A stretch of DNA of 32,500 nt from Theodoxus fluviatilis (lineage: Eukaryota > Mollusca > Gastropoda > Cycloneritida > Neritidae), in contig JAWQFJ010008114.1 in NCBI GenBank assembly GCA_034096865.1, positions 1 to 32,500 of the forward strand, written 5' to 3'. This document shows positions 23,316 to 32,500 of the stretch, in pieces. Both the position numbers and the translations under genes were made by a program. The notes beneath the pieces are model-generated. The model saw nothing but the letters and a program-made list of their open reading frames with translations, searched no databases and was not told the DNA's origin. Every line of letters begins with the position of its first letter. The first letter of the stretch is position 1.

Positions 23316-23886
23316 AAAACAGGACAATGTTGAATTCTAATGAGCAAACCAAAACTGTCAAGAAATGCGGATATGAATTGAACAGTCACTGTTTTGCTGT
23401 TAATCCTTCTTTCTTTTTTTCTGGCTACATGCACTTTTCAGTTGATGTTTTGTAAGTCAGTGAAATAGGCCAGATTTATTTCTCTTCTTTTTTTATAGCA
23501 AAGCTATCAGATATAATGCAATTATGAATGTTACTGCCTCTAAATGTACACGAGCCTCCTACTTTTAATTTACGAATGTCCGAGTATGTAGTGCGCTCTT
23601 TCACTGTGCACAAGTTTTGCCAACAACCCTTTGCAATTTAGTCGCGTGAACTTAGGGGAAAAGATGCTCAACCAACCTTGGGTCCAAATCAGAACCAGTG
23701 TGGTGCCAGTCTTTCGAAGTTACAATGATGTAATGTAGCATTAAATGTACACTTGTGCTCCCAAGACTGATCAACTTATTCCTTTTTATTTTTCATTCGT
23801 TCATGCGTGCGTGTGGCATTCTCCTCAGCTGCATTTACATCTTGCTGGAAAAGCTTCTATAGTTATGTAATCAACTTTATTTACAG

Positions 23887-24047
23887 AGTCCTTCAGAACC
23901 CAACCGCAGCTGTTGGTGAAGTTGAGTGTCACAGACAAGGATGACTCGGAATCCTGCAGTTTCCTCGTGCAGCTCATGCAGTCAGATCGGATGTCAACGG
24001 GAGGCAGAAACAAATCACTGGATCTCATTGGCTTCCGCATCTATGAG
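23887..24047 (+). CDS. Calpain exon 9 (residues 376-429), domain III
   Basis: Acceptor tttatttacag. The exon encodes SFRTQPQLLVKLSV, then DDSESCSFLVQLMQSDR and LDLIGFRIYE, ending in phase 0 at GAG/gtacaa. These match calpain domain III (TFxxNPQxxxxL, CSFLVALMQ, IGFxIYEV). A tandem AG (acagag) offers an alternative start two bases downstream, at 23889, which would be in frame only if exon 8b is used. Domain III is a C2-like beta sandwich that helps couple calcium and lipid binding to the protease core in known family members. Confidence 0.93.
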
Positions 24048-24149
24048 GTACAATTCTCTCTTTAAAATGAACTTTTCTCGGTTATATTTCCTAGGCATTG
24101 TCCTTTAGGATAGTTAATCGGACGCAGGAGCGGATCAGTTCATTTTTCG

Positions 24150-24251
24150 GGGGGGAGGGGGCTGGGGGGGCTTTTCCAAACTTTTTAAGAGCGGGGGTGG
24201 GGGGTGGGTTGGGCGTTGGGTGTTAAAGGGCTCAACCAAAACGTGATTGCT

Positions 24252-24341
<90 letters not shown>

Positions 24342-24467
24342 CAGTGCTCAACCAAAACGTGAAAGCGGGGAGGGGGGGGTGGGGTGGTGGTGAAGAACGA
24401 CCCTATAGAAGCGCTTGGAGCTCACCCGAAACTTGCAAGCGGGGGGGGGGGGGGGGGGGGGGGGGGG
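24150..24467. repeat. G-run and GT tracts at the start of intron 9
   Basis: G runs (24150-24170, 24190-24212), a pure GT array (24254-24339), G-rich sequence (24365-24390) and an almost uninterrupted run of about 27 G (24441-24467). The phrase ctcaaccaaaacgtga flanks the GT array on both sides (about 24231 and 24346). The first runs are within about 100 bases of the exon 9 donor. Confidence 0.95.
24402..24440 (+). repeat. 39-base direct repeat, left copy
   Basis: cctatagaagcgcttggagc continues to cttgcaag and recurs at 27811-27849 with about three mismatches. The two copies bracket the SAP ORF and the mosaic repeats, 3.4 kb apart. Confidence 0.7.
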
Positions 24468-24578
24468 TTCAGAAGATCGACCCTATTAGGGTCTGCAACG
24501 GGGGTTGTTGCTTCCCCTGACAAGCTAAGCGCAAGAGTTATCGCGCCTGCTTGGTCAGTACACTGCATTATTGTAAAT

Positions 24579-24995
24579 ATGGTGGCAATGGACGCTGCAA
24601 ATTTCGAACGATGGCGTGTGCCGGAATTAAAGCAGTTCATACGGGAAATGCAACAGCCATTGTCGGGGACGAAAGCAGACCTAATTCAAAGGGTCAAGGG
24701 CTGTATTGCTTTGAAGGTAAACAAAGCAATCGGCACGGAATCCGACATATACTGTGCCGACGCTTTGGCCCCAAAGTTTCCAAAACTAACAACACCATCG
24801 GGCAAAAAACTTCCTGATCCAGTCAGCCTCAAGACAGGATGGTGTTCGGCAGTGGATTTTTCTGCAGATTTTTGGGATGCAGACCTGTACAACTATTTTG
24901 TTTTGAAAATAAGAGTAGTCGTGAACTCCCCTCCCGAGCTTGTGGCAGCCTGTGGAGTGTCAATCTCCTCACAAAGTCCCTCTCCCCTTGCTTAA
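24579..24995 (+). CDS. SAP-domain ORF, probable N-terminal fragment
   Basis: From ATG 24579 the frame (138 codons) reads NFERWRVPELKQFIREMQ, then SGTKADLIQRVKG at about residues 7-45. That matches the SAP motif (xLxVxELKxxLxxxxLxxSGxKxxLIxRL), a two-helix DNA-binding module of chromatin and repair proteins. Further on is WDADLYNYFV (about 102-111). In invertebrate genomes, SAP plus a W...YNY-type block occurs at the N-terminus of repeated, transposon-like proteins with SWIM and YqaJ-nuclease domains; assignment to that group is my inference. No such downstream domains are seen here. GAAG/gtaaac (24717) and ATAAGA/gtagtc are possible donors. It lies inside calpain intron 9 in the same orientation, with no shared exons. 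Confidence 0.6.
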   Translation: MVAMDAANFERWRVPELKQFIREMQQPLSGTKADLIQRVKGCIALKVNKAIGTESDIYCADALAPKFPKLTTPSGKKLPDPVSLKTGWCSAVDFSADFWDADLYNYFVLKIRVVVNSPPELVAACGVSISSQSPSPLA

Positions 24996-26584
24996 CGGAC
25001 TCACGGTTGAACCTGTGTGTGGCCACTACAACACAAGCATGTACAAGGGAATATGCGCTAAACAGGCCGTTTTTAACCGGACTAACACTTTCCTTTGAAA
25101 CAAGGTTTGACGTGTATATAGTATTCCCAGGGCTTGCTCTGGCAGGGCGCACCAATCGCCATATTGTCCTCAGCTCGAACACAAAACGCTTATTTTCATG
25201 ATTACTGACACACAAACATAGGCACCGTACCTAAATAACGTATTAATGTCTCAAAGCACAAAGTAGAGTACATCAATAGTTAATGAATATTGCTACATTA
25301 GTCATATTGAGTTGTGCGTCGAAATCGAATAAAGTCAAAAGTTGGGCTACAGAGTACTCACTACTAGACAGCTTCTCGTGTAACTGTGTAGTTCGGACAG
25401 AAAACTGTTCGCATATGCTTTACCTACTCTCAGGATAAGTTCCTGAGCTAAGTGTTCGCCCAGTCAAAGATATGCCCGGTTAAGAACTGTCTTAATGAGT
25501 GATATCATTATCAGACGCATCGACCTGTACATGCAAACAATGGGGATGAACGAACAAACGAATGCATTAATAAATACATAATGACCGACGGAACGAATGA
25601 ATGAATGAAAGAACGAATGGAGCTTTACTGCTTATTAGCCTATGACGGCTAGTTAAGACCAATAACAAGAACATAACTGGAGCAAATGAGACTATAAGTA
25701 TAAGAGCGAGTCAAGCCTTGTTTAACTTTTTCACGTTTCGCGTAAGGACTTAAAGGAGACACGATGGGTCTATTCGTAACATCAACAAAAAGGATAAACA
25801 AAGACGAACACGGAAACATGAGGAGGACAGCAACAACAACAATGAATATGCGAGTGCATTTAATGATATTTTTAACGAGTCAATATAGTTTGCGCGAGCT
25901 CTGTTCAATAATCATGTACTGCATTCCTGCAGCAGAAATGCTGAGAACGAGAGACCTAGTTGGCTAGTAGTATTCAAGAGCACGACTACAGTACACTACA
26001 CCGATCCACGCCATTATTTAGTTACATCTGCTTGCAAGCTCGAACCTAGCTTCGTCACTTCATGCCTGCATACTGCGACGATAAACGATCACTTTGCCAC
26101 GGTAGCACTGGCAAACATAACAAAAATGAACACCTCTTGGTACTCTCTCACTTCGTTCTGAAGCCAATTTGTACTGACCAGAGCACTTTTTGGTTTCTCC
26201 GCGCGAAAGAGCACCAGCGGCAAATACTCCTGATTACCAGCTTCGTTGCAGACCCTAATAGGACATTCTCACTTCTGAAACGGAAATTCAGCCCGAGTTT
26301 CGTCCCTTTACTTCCACTAGTTCCGGTAGAGTGGTACAAATAGAAGCTGATGGGATGATCGCTAGATCGTGGCAAAAGGATGACACTAAAGCATGCAAAA
26401 AGATTATAGAGATTAAAAACTAATCGAAAATAGTCATATTAGACTGTTTTAACGTATACTTTCTGCACAAAACCCACAGAAGATAAGTAAACAAACCTCA
26501 CCGTACGTACCTAGCTGGCTAGCAGACGAACGCGATCGAACCGTAGTCACTACGCCAGCAGACTATCGAGCTAGTGTGATATAA
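24996..26584. other. Intron 9 interior, no gene recognised
   Basis: No open frame with recognisable motifs. Plausibly the body of the same mobile or duplicated unit as the SAP ORF, because it lies between the 39-base direct repeats. A GAAT-type microsatellite and LINE-like tail occur at 25560-25680. Confidence 0.4.
25560..25680 (-). mobile_element. LINE-like 3' tail, minus strand (weak)
   Basis: GAAT/GAAC units followed by ggagctttactgcttattag and ggctagttaagaccaat resemble the segment at 31560-31660 (GAAT units, then tgagttttaaggcctccaag and ggctttttaggccaat). Both look like 3' ends of the same minus-strand family with an ATTC-type tail. Confidence 0.35.
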
Positions 26585-27650
26585 TGTTTCATGTAAAGCT
26601 CGAATGAGTAGCAGCAGATAACTGTTTAGTTCTGACTTGAATTGACAATTTCGTTTCCCTGGTCTGGCGAGGACCGAAAATTCACTATCATCCAGTCGAT
26701 GAGTGATCAACTTTTACCGCACTCGGCGTAATGTATAACTTCACGTAGTTCGGCTTGTGGAGATGATATTAACCGTAGATTTTAGTTGTGCGGGGTAGAC
26801 CACCCGCCAAAAATTTTGAATAGTGCTTTTGATATCAATGTTTAGTAATTATCGTCGGATCAGATAGCGAAACGATCACAAGCAACTTAAACGAGCTTGG
26901 CCTTGGGAGCAGCGCTTACGTTTGATTCGGCAACTGCATTCGAACTCGGTCAATCTATGTCTGACATCACACTTTGAGATTTCAATAACTTCATGAAGTT
27001 GCAGTAGTTGCTTGTTTGCTGGAATGCCATGTAGCTTGACAACTTTTCCATCAATAATTTTGCCACGATGGTTATGTGAAATAACACAGTATACTGTTTT
27101 CCACCCCCACATACTTTAAGCGATCTAGTATTCAGTGCAGACGAAATGTTCGAGAATGCAACCGGCAGCTGCATTTGAACTCGGTCAATTGATGTCTGAC
27201 ATCACACTTTGATATTTCAATAACTTCATGAAGTTGAAGTAGTTGCTTGTTTGCTGGAGGAATACCATGTCGGATCAGATAGCGAAACAATCACTCGTGC
27301 TAGACCGGGACACTCCCGTCCCGGCAGGTGTGTTTTGTTTGCGTTGTAAGGTTTCAGTACTAGCTGTAAGTGTAAAAATGGTCAGTTATTAATATAATCG
27401 GTGATATTAGTTGTAATGAAACTTTTTGTGTGTTTGAATGCCATTTTCTTACAAGTTATAGGCCTACATTACGCCATGGACATTACATCATATTGGATCC
27501 ATGATTACGCCGAGTGCGGTACAAGTTGATCACTCATCCACTCGATGATAGTGAATTTTCGGTCCTCACCAGACCAGGGAAACGAAATTGTCAATTCAAG
27601 CCAGAACTAAACAGTTATCTGCTGCTACTCATTCGAGCTTTACACGACAC
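26585..27650. repeat. Mosaic inverted and tandem repeat region
   Basis: 26585-26732 is repeated inverted at 27503-27650 (148 bases each, about 93% by eye). Inside, 26928-27029 is duplicated in tandem at 27164-27270 (tcggtcaat...tgacatcacactttga). A block at 27084-27165 recurs at about 27647-27731 (tactgttttccacccccac). Also cggatcagatagcgaaac occurs at 26856 and 27271. No protein motif is evident. Confidence 0.8.
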
Positions 27651-27810
27651 AGTACTGTTTTCCACCCCCACATACATGTACTTTGAGCGATCTAGAATTC
27701 GGTGCAGACGCTACGAGAATGCAACCGGAACTAGGTGGTTCTACCTAACGCGTTGTTTTTCGACAGAGAGCGCCGAGGATAACTCCTGCAGGGTACGTTA
27801 ATGAGAATGT

Positions 27811-27849
27811 CCTATAGAAGCGCTTGGAGCTCAGCCGAAACGTGCAAGG
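27811..27849 (+). repeat. 39-base direct repeat, right copy
   Basis: Partner of 24402-24440. It begins right after the mosaic repeats and is followed by unrelated sequence and a second G-run (27963-27997). Confidence 0.7.
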
Positions 27850-27954
27850 GATGTTCCAATCCGGCGCGTTCTGATGAGAATCATTACCACTTTCAGGCAG
27901 CACATTTTGTTACTAATAAAAATAGTTTTTTTAAAGTTTTATTTATTTATTTTT

Positions 27955-28002
27955 CTTTCTGTTGGGGGGTGGGTGGGTGGGTGGGGGGGGGGGGGGGTGT
28001 GT
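27955..28002. repeat. G-run tract (GGGT units)
   Basis: GGGTGGGTGGGTGGGTGGG followed by a 14-base-plus G run. At least four G-triplets make a G-quadruplex likely. It lies about 190 bases before microexon 10. Confidence 0.9.
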
Positions 28003-28185
28003 TCCGGAAACCCGCCCCTGGGACGTGTGTGCCCACGACATTGTAGAGTGATACGACATAACATGGTGCGTCTAGACACTCTTTCCGAAGTATCACCTAT
28101 TTACATAAGACTGATAAATGTAGATCTTCCGACGATGACATTTCAACATATCATTTTCATTCTCATTACGCTTTCATCTCTGCAG

Positions 28186-28218
28186 CCATCATTAAAGAGA
28201 AGGAAGCCACAATGTTTC
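28186..28218 (+). CDS. Calpain exon 10 (residues 430-440), 33-base microexon
   Basis: A strong acceptor (tttcatctctgcag) and the donor TTTC/gtgagc bound 11 codons, PSLKRRKPQCF, phase 0 on both sides. Joining exon 9 to exon 11 through it gives IYEP..., then CFFARNAQW, which restores the FF pair found in calpain domain III (IYEV...FF..N). Without it the loop would be unusually short. It is inferred from phase, splice sites and family spacing only. Confidence 0.7.
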
Positions 28219-28873
28219 GTGAGCCCCAACAAGTCGATAACCCACGACAGGTTTATGACTGCTGCACAAATCATGCATATGCTTTTATGATAAATTATGA
28301 TGGTCGGAGGATAGTCCCTGAGATAGTTAAAAACCAATGTGCAGGGCATGGAACTATTACGTCAACTGCAAGACAATTAGATTCTGAGGGATACTCTCTC
28401 TGTACCTGAGATAGTGCAATGACGTTAGGGCTGTAGTCCTATCCGCCAGCGCGATGCTGTTTTATGCAACACAGCATCATGAAGTCATTTCATGCCTTTT
28501 TCAGCTCAGCAGCTAGATCGCCAGGAAAAACTGAATTTCAAGGCCATTTTTGGCAATTCAATCATAAGTAGTTCGATCGATGCAGCCACAAGGCACAATC
28601 GAGACTGCGTCAGATCAAGCGGTTGCAGCAACGAAGACCAAAAAAGATTGCCTATAGCCTATTATGTACAAATGAACGCAGCGTCTAGATCTAATGGCAG
28701 AGCTAATCAGTTTGAATTTCAAGCCCTCCTATTGCCTTGTTGATTTGAGTCAGAATCTATTCTTGTTTTGTGTTCGCTGTTTTGAAAAAGTTGAAGTTTT
28801 CCGAAAATGATGCTGGTTTCCTTCCATTTTAACTTATCTGATTTTGGTACGTATATTTAATTTTTCTGTACAG

Positions 28874-29042
28874 TTCGCACGCAATGCCCAATGGATTGAA
28901 GTTGACAGTTCTGGTGATCACTACACCTGCCAAGTGGTCAAGCGGTTCGCGCTTCGTCAAGGGACCTACTGTGTGGTGCCCTACACCGAAGGTGCAGACA
29001 CTTTCTACATGCGCTTCTTCTTCGAGGAAGGAAACAGTGCAA
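28874..29042 (+). CDS. Calpain exon 11 (residues 441-496), end of domain III
   Basis: Acceptor tttttctgtacag. The exon encodes FARNAQWIEVDSSGDHYTC, then VVKRFALRQGTYCVVPYTE and DTFYMRFFFEEGNSA, ending in phase 1 at GCAA/gtgagt. It matches the last strands of domain III (REVxxRFxLPPGxYVxVPSTF and DFxLRxFSEK). The family PPG turn is RQG here and PST is PYT. Confidence 0.93.
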
Positions 29043-29142
29043 GTGAGTTGACATACATCTGATTCAAATAGTGCAAAAAAGATAGAGAAAACGGAGGCGA
29101 AATGGTTGTCAATACGAAATTAAAACCGACAAGTACTTAATT

Positions 29143-30576
29143 TGTCAGTGGCAAAGTCTGCTCCATGTTCTAAACGATCTTCTCGTTGCTTCTGATGATT
29201 CCAAAGTTTCTCTTCTTACTCTGTTAGACTTGAGTGCCGCGTTCGACACAGTAGACCATGGAATTCTTCTCACCCGTCTTAGAAACTTTTGGCATTGAGA
29301 ACTTAGCACTCTCTTTCCTGCATTCTTATCTCTCAGAACGTAGACAGACTGTTTCGATCTCAGGTTTTGCTTCTGATCCTACACCTCTCAAGTACGGAGT
29401 CCCTCAGGGCTCTGTTCTGCTCTGCTGTTTCTACTGTACACCCAACCACTCTCCAATGTAATTGATAGTCATTCAGTCTCTCACAGTGAATTTGCTGATG
29501 ATACCCAGCTCTACAACTCCTCCCATCCCAGTCAAATCCACTCTCTTCTTTCTACCAGCGAACACTGTATCTCTGACGTGAAACAGTGGATGACCCGGAA
29601 CAAACTCCAACTCAGTGACTCAAAAACTGAAGCACTCCTGGTGGGCGGCGGAGGCGAATCGGATCAGGCCCTCAAACTACCCATTGGTCACAGTGACATC
29701 GTCTTCTCTCAGTCTGTTAGGAATTTAGGCGTCATGTTTGACGATGATCTGTCAATGAGAGCTCATGTCAACAAAGTCTGTCAGTTAGCATATTACGAGT
29801 TAAGGAAAATTAGTACCATTCGTCATTATCTTTCTCAGCAGTCCATCAAAACGCTCATCACATCACTTATTCACTTGTTCTGTCTCGTCTCGACTATGGA
29901 AACTCTCTTCTCGCTGGCATCCCTGACACTCTTCTTAACAAACTCCAGAAAGTTCAGAATTGTGCTGCTAGGCTAGTTTTTCGATGTCCCAAGCGTACCC
30001 ATGTCTCTCCACTCCTACACACACTTCACTGGTTCCCCATCTTTCAGAGGATAGATTATAAACTTGCTACGTTGTGCTTCAAGGCCATCAACAACACCGC
30101 ACCACGCGCTCTTACAGGAATTCTTACAATCTACACGCCCTCCAGATTTCTACGCTCAGCTGCTGACTCTAGATTGCTTAATTAAGGTCCCCTGCCGTAA
30201 GAAGAAAACTCAAGGACAGCGTGCCTTCTCCTATATTGGACCTGTAACCTGGAATAGTCTCCCTCTCTCAGTCCGTCATTCTGACACTCTGCCCCAGTTC
30301 AAAAGTGCTCTAAAGACTACCTCTCCCGATCCGCCTTTCCCGCTGAGCTGCTTCGCCTTACTTGACCTTGCCTGCAAGTGCTGTGTATATTGTATAGTTT
30401 GTTCTATTGGATCTTAGTTTTTGTTTTTTGTTTATGTGTGTAGTGTGTGAGTTTTTGTAGGAATGTTGTGTTGAGCGGTTGTATGAGTGTTGATTCTTTG
30501 GATTGTAAACGCCATGAGCTTGCCTGTCAGGGGAAGGTATGTGCGTATGAATAAACTATATTATTATATTATTATT
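29143..30576 (+). mobile_element. CR1-like LINE with RT core (copy 2) in intron 11
   Basis: Reverse-transcriptase landmarks occur in order: LLDLSAAFDTVDH (29224-29262), YGVPQGSVL (about 29394-29420), FADDTQLYN (about 29491-29517), then KQWMTRNKLQLSDSKTEAL, and the same C-terminal blocks as copy 1. The second Asp of FADD, a polymerase metal ligand, is intact, but the frame shifts at several points, so the copy is dead. It ends with the same 3' UTR, aataaac and an ATT tail (30554-30576). It is 5'-truncated before 29143, in the calpain's orientation. Confidence 0.92.
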
Positions 30577-31160
30577 TGCGAGGGATCAGAAAAGACTTGC
30601 AATGATTTGTTATGCATATTACGACCCATCATAGGATTCAACTATGATTGCAGTTGCATGGCATGCATATCATCACAGGCTCCGCTGAGCATACTTATTC
30701 CCTATTTTTTCATAAGAAAAGATCCCCTTCCTGGCACATGGCACTGTAATAAAAAAGAAGAAGAGAATATCATGGGACACTGAAAGAAATAGTGTCATTC
30801 TATTCCAAAGAGAAGCACAGGAAGATCAAAGGCGATTGTGATACTAACTAAAGGGCACTCAGACACCGCATACTTCCGCAAAGGCAGCCACAGTAGCAGA
30901 CGACGCCTGCTCGCTCACTCTCTCGCGCTGCAGTTGCGATCTCACGCGAGGCTAGGGAAGGCTGGAAATACACTAAGGCCTAGGTGCTATGCATGGCTAT
31001 GGTGTAGGCGATAACATTTCTGTTCATGGTTGTAATTTTGAAACGTGATCACAGAGAACCTCCAATCTTTATTGGATAGTTTCCTGGGCGATACCCTCAC
31101 CTCTCGCCAAATGTTGTCTTGATCCGCTTATAACTTTTTGAGTTTTTTTGTCGAATAACG
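30577..31160 (+). other. Calpain intron 11 interior
   Basis: No exon, repeat boundary or RNA gene recognised between the LINE tail and the AACT array. Confidence 0.45.
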
Positions 31161-31165
31161 AACGA

Positions 31166-31269
31166 ACGAGTTAACTAACTAACTAAACTAAACTAAACTA
31201 AACTAAACTAAACTAAACTAAACTAAACTAAACTAAACTAAACTAAACTAAACTAAACTAAACTTAACT

Positions 31270-31312
<43 letters not shown>

Positions 31313-31325
31313 ACTAACTAACGAA
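31166..31325. repeat. AACT / AAACT sandwich microsatellite
   Basis: A short AACT stretch, about 18 pentamer AAACT units (31184-31263), then AACT tetramers (31264-31322), flanked on both sides by acgaacga phrases. Confidence 0.95.
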
Positions 31326-31499
31326 CGAACAAAGCGACTGATAAACATAAGCTCCTCCACGGAGGTAACAAAAGCTATGGGCTTCCAGTGGAAAGACTAA
31401 ATTTGGGTAAATATTTTTCCATATGACCGTAGTCTATCCGCTACACTACATGTCTCTCAGACAGAGATATCGTTACTTTCTTCAGCGTTCACTTTTCAT

Positions 31500-31660
31500 C
31501 CTTGGCTCTGCACTCTTGCAGCAAGTAATGAATAAATGCATGAGTAAACGAGCGTATGAATAAATGAATGAATGATGAATGAATGATGAATGAATGATGA
31601 ATGAATTGAGTTTTAAGGCCTCCAAGCTATTGAAGGCTTTTTAGGCCAATGACGAAGATT
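31500..31660 (-). mobile_element. LINE-like 3' tail with GAAT/GATGAAT units, minus strand
   Basis: On the minus strand, ggccttaaaactcaattcat runs into ATTC/ATTCATC units (31553-31607), the usual shape of a CR1-like tail. Similar to 25560-25680. No coding part is visible. Confidence 0.4.
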
Positions 31661-32480
31661 TCCACGACTGGTTAGAGTAATAGCAAGTCAATTCTCGATT
31701 TTCCCAGTTACTCGCCATGTACAAATCTCTCGGCGAGTTGCAGAAGGTTCATTTTTACCTCCAACCCACAGGGCATCACTATTGCAGAGAAGACAATATC
31801 ACTGCGAAAGCATGTGTTAATGTTACACATTTTGACACCGGCCAATACATGTACCTCGCAAGATCTTGCGTCTATGCAACGCGGTCTGCCTTAACATGAT
31901 GAAAGCAGATGTAAAGGCAGTCAAATGTTTGACACACGTTGACACCGGCCTATTTTGTGCCAACTGGGGAGGCTAAGCAACGCGCTGCCGGTCGCCAACG
32001 CGCCATTTTTCGCAAAGTATGCACTATTTAGAGTGCTTTAAATACGTTTTTACAAATTGACTACATGAATGCCTCTGAATACATTGCATCGGCACGTCAT
32101 TGTTGGTTGTACTGGGAAACACTGTGCAGCTGTGCAGAATTCGTTTTCGCGTCATGAGCAGGTATAATGCAGAAGTGTGTGAGCTCCACTTGTACCCTTT
32201 TACTTAACGGTGACATTATTCAACGCGACAACATCCCCTTTCATCTTCAATTTTAAGGAGGGTGAGGGAGGGGAAGGGGGGGGGGGAGTGAGGGGGAGGG
32301 AAGGGTGTTTGTGTTTCTCTCTGAAAATGATTCCCTTCGTTCAGAAATCCCCAATTGCTGACACCTACTGTATTTTGTACGTGATTTCTCTCATTACTTG
32401 TCTTTGAAGAATTGATCTTGCATGATTTTTCTGTCTGCAATAACTGGAATAATAAGTAAGTATACATGTATTTTGCACAG
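31661..32480 (+). other. Calpain intron 11, last part
   Basis: Contains a G-rich run (32259-32304) and short open frames without motifs. The phrase gacaccggcc occurs twice (about 31835 and 31941). Confidence 0.4.
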
Positions 32481-32494
32481 GTCTCCTGAAGTGA
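32481..32494 (+). CDS. Possible terminal calpain exon (uncertain)
   Basis: After attttgcacag the phase left by exon 11 reads S-L-L-K then TGA at 32492-32494. This would end the protein at residue 500, just past domain III, without a penta-EF-hand domain. The pyrimidine tract is weak and only 20 bases of the window remain. GAA/gtgaga at 32490-32491 could instead be a donor for a very small exon, or the AG may not be used. Confidence 0.33.
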
Positions 32495-32500
32495 GACTGG

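Noticed and set aside
24829..25215. 128-codon minus-strand frame opposite the SAP ORF
   Set aside because: It overlaps the SAP ORF antisense and shows no motif; the SAP frame explains this stretch better.
28186..28290. Longer version of calpain exon 10 ending at GACAG/gtttat
   Set aside because: It would end in phase 2 and break the frame of exon 11; the donor TTTC/gtgagc keeps phase 0 and restores the FF pair.

Overview
The window is eukaryotic, intron-rich animal DNA, about 60% AT and packed with microsatellites, truncated non-LTR retrotransposons and small inverted-repeat elements. The style of the repeats (GACA/GATA/GA/CA arrays, CR1-like LINE tails ending in ATT repeats, a calpain gene with long repeat-filled introns) suggests a lophotrochozoan, most likely a mollusc. 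This placement is an inference from general character, not from a diagnostic marker.

The one confidently recognised host gene is a calpain-type cysteine protease on the + strand. It starts at 7104 and runs to the right edge. Eleven exons join in frame with GT-AG introns (7104-7358, 14074-14155, 15136-15397, 15858-16041, 16350-16412, 16952-17043, 17470-17547, 17770-17879, 23887-24047, 28186-28218, 28874-29042) and encode 496 residues: a polar N-terminal extension, both halves of the protease core with Cys115, His273 and Asn298, and the calpain domain III. Both tryptophans that normally neighbour the catalytic Cys and Asn are replaced (GDCY for GDCW, NPHG for NPWG). A possible last exon at 32481 would stop after four more residues, giving a 500-residue calpain with no penta-EF-hand domain. 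A 47-base candidate exon at 18913 could restore a domain-boundary segment that otherwise looks too short.

Layout: 1-2300 holds a two-copy dispersed repeat and C-rich DNA. 2371-2892 is the end of a LINE reverse-transcriptase ORF on the minus strand. 3700-4900 holds a tRNA-like SINE remnant and a scrambled Ty3/Gypsy integrase relic with an internal palindrome. 5400-6840 is unremarkable. 6860-7100 is the putative calpain promoter and leader. Intron 1 (7359-14073) carries large microsatellites and three foldback/MITE-like elements. Intron 8 (17880-23886) carries a CR1-like LINE copy and a 3.3 kb segment bounded by exact-length 405-base inverted arms full of TTAGGCA motifs. Intron 9 (24048-28185) carries long G runs, a SAP-domain ORF of possible transposon origin and a mosaic of inverted and tandem repeats. 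Intron 11 (29043 onward) carries a second, longer copy of the CR1-like LINE.

Apart from the calpain, every recognisable coding stretch is a mobile-element relic. The SAP ORF is the only other candidate for a working gene, and it looks like an N-terminal fragment. No RNA gene, CRISPR array or operon is visible.
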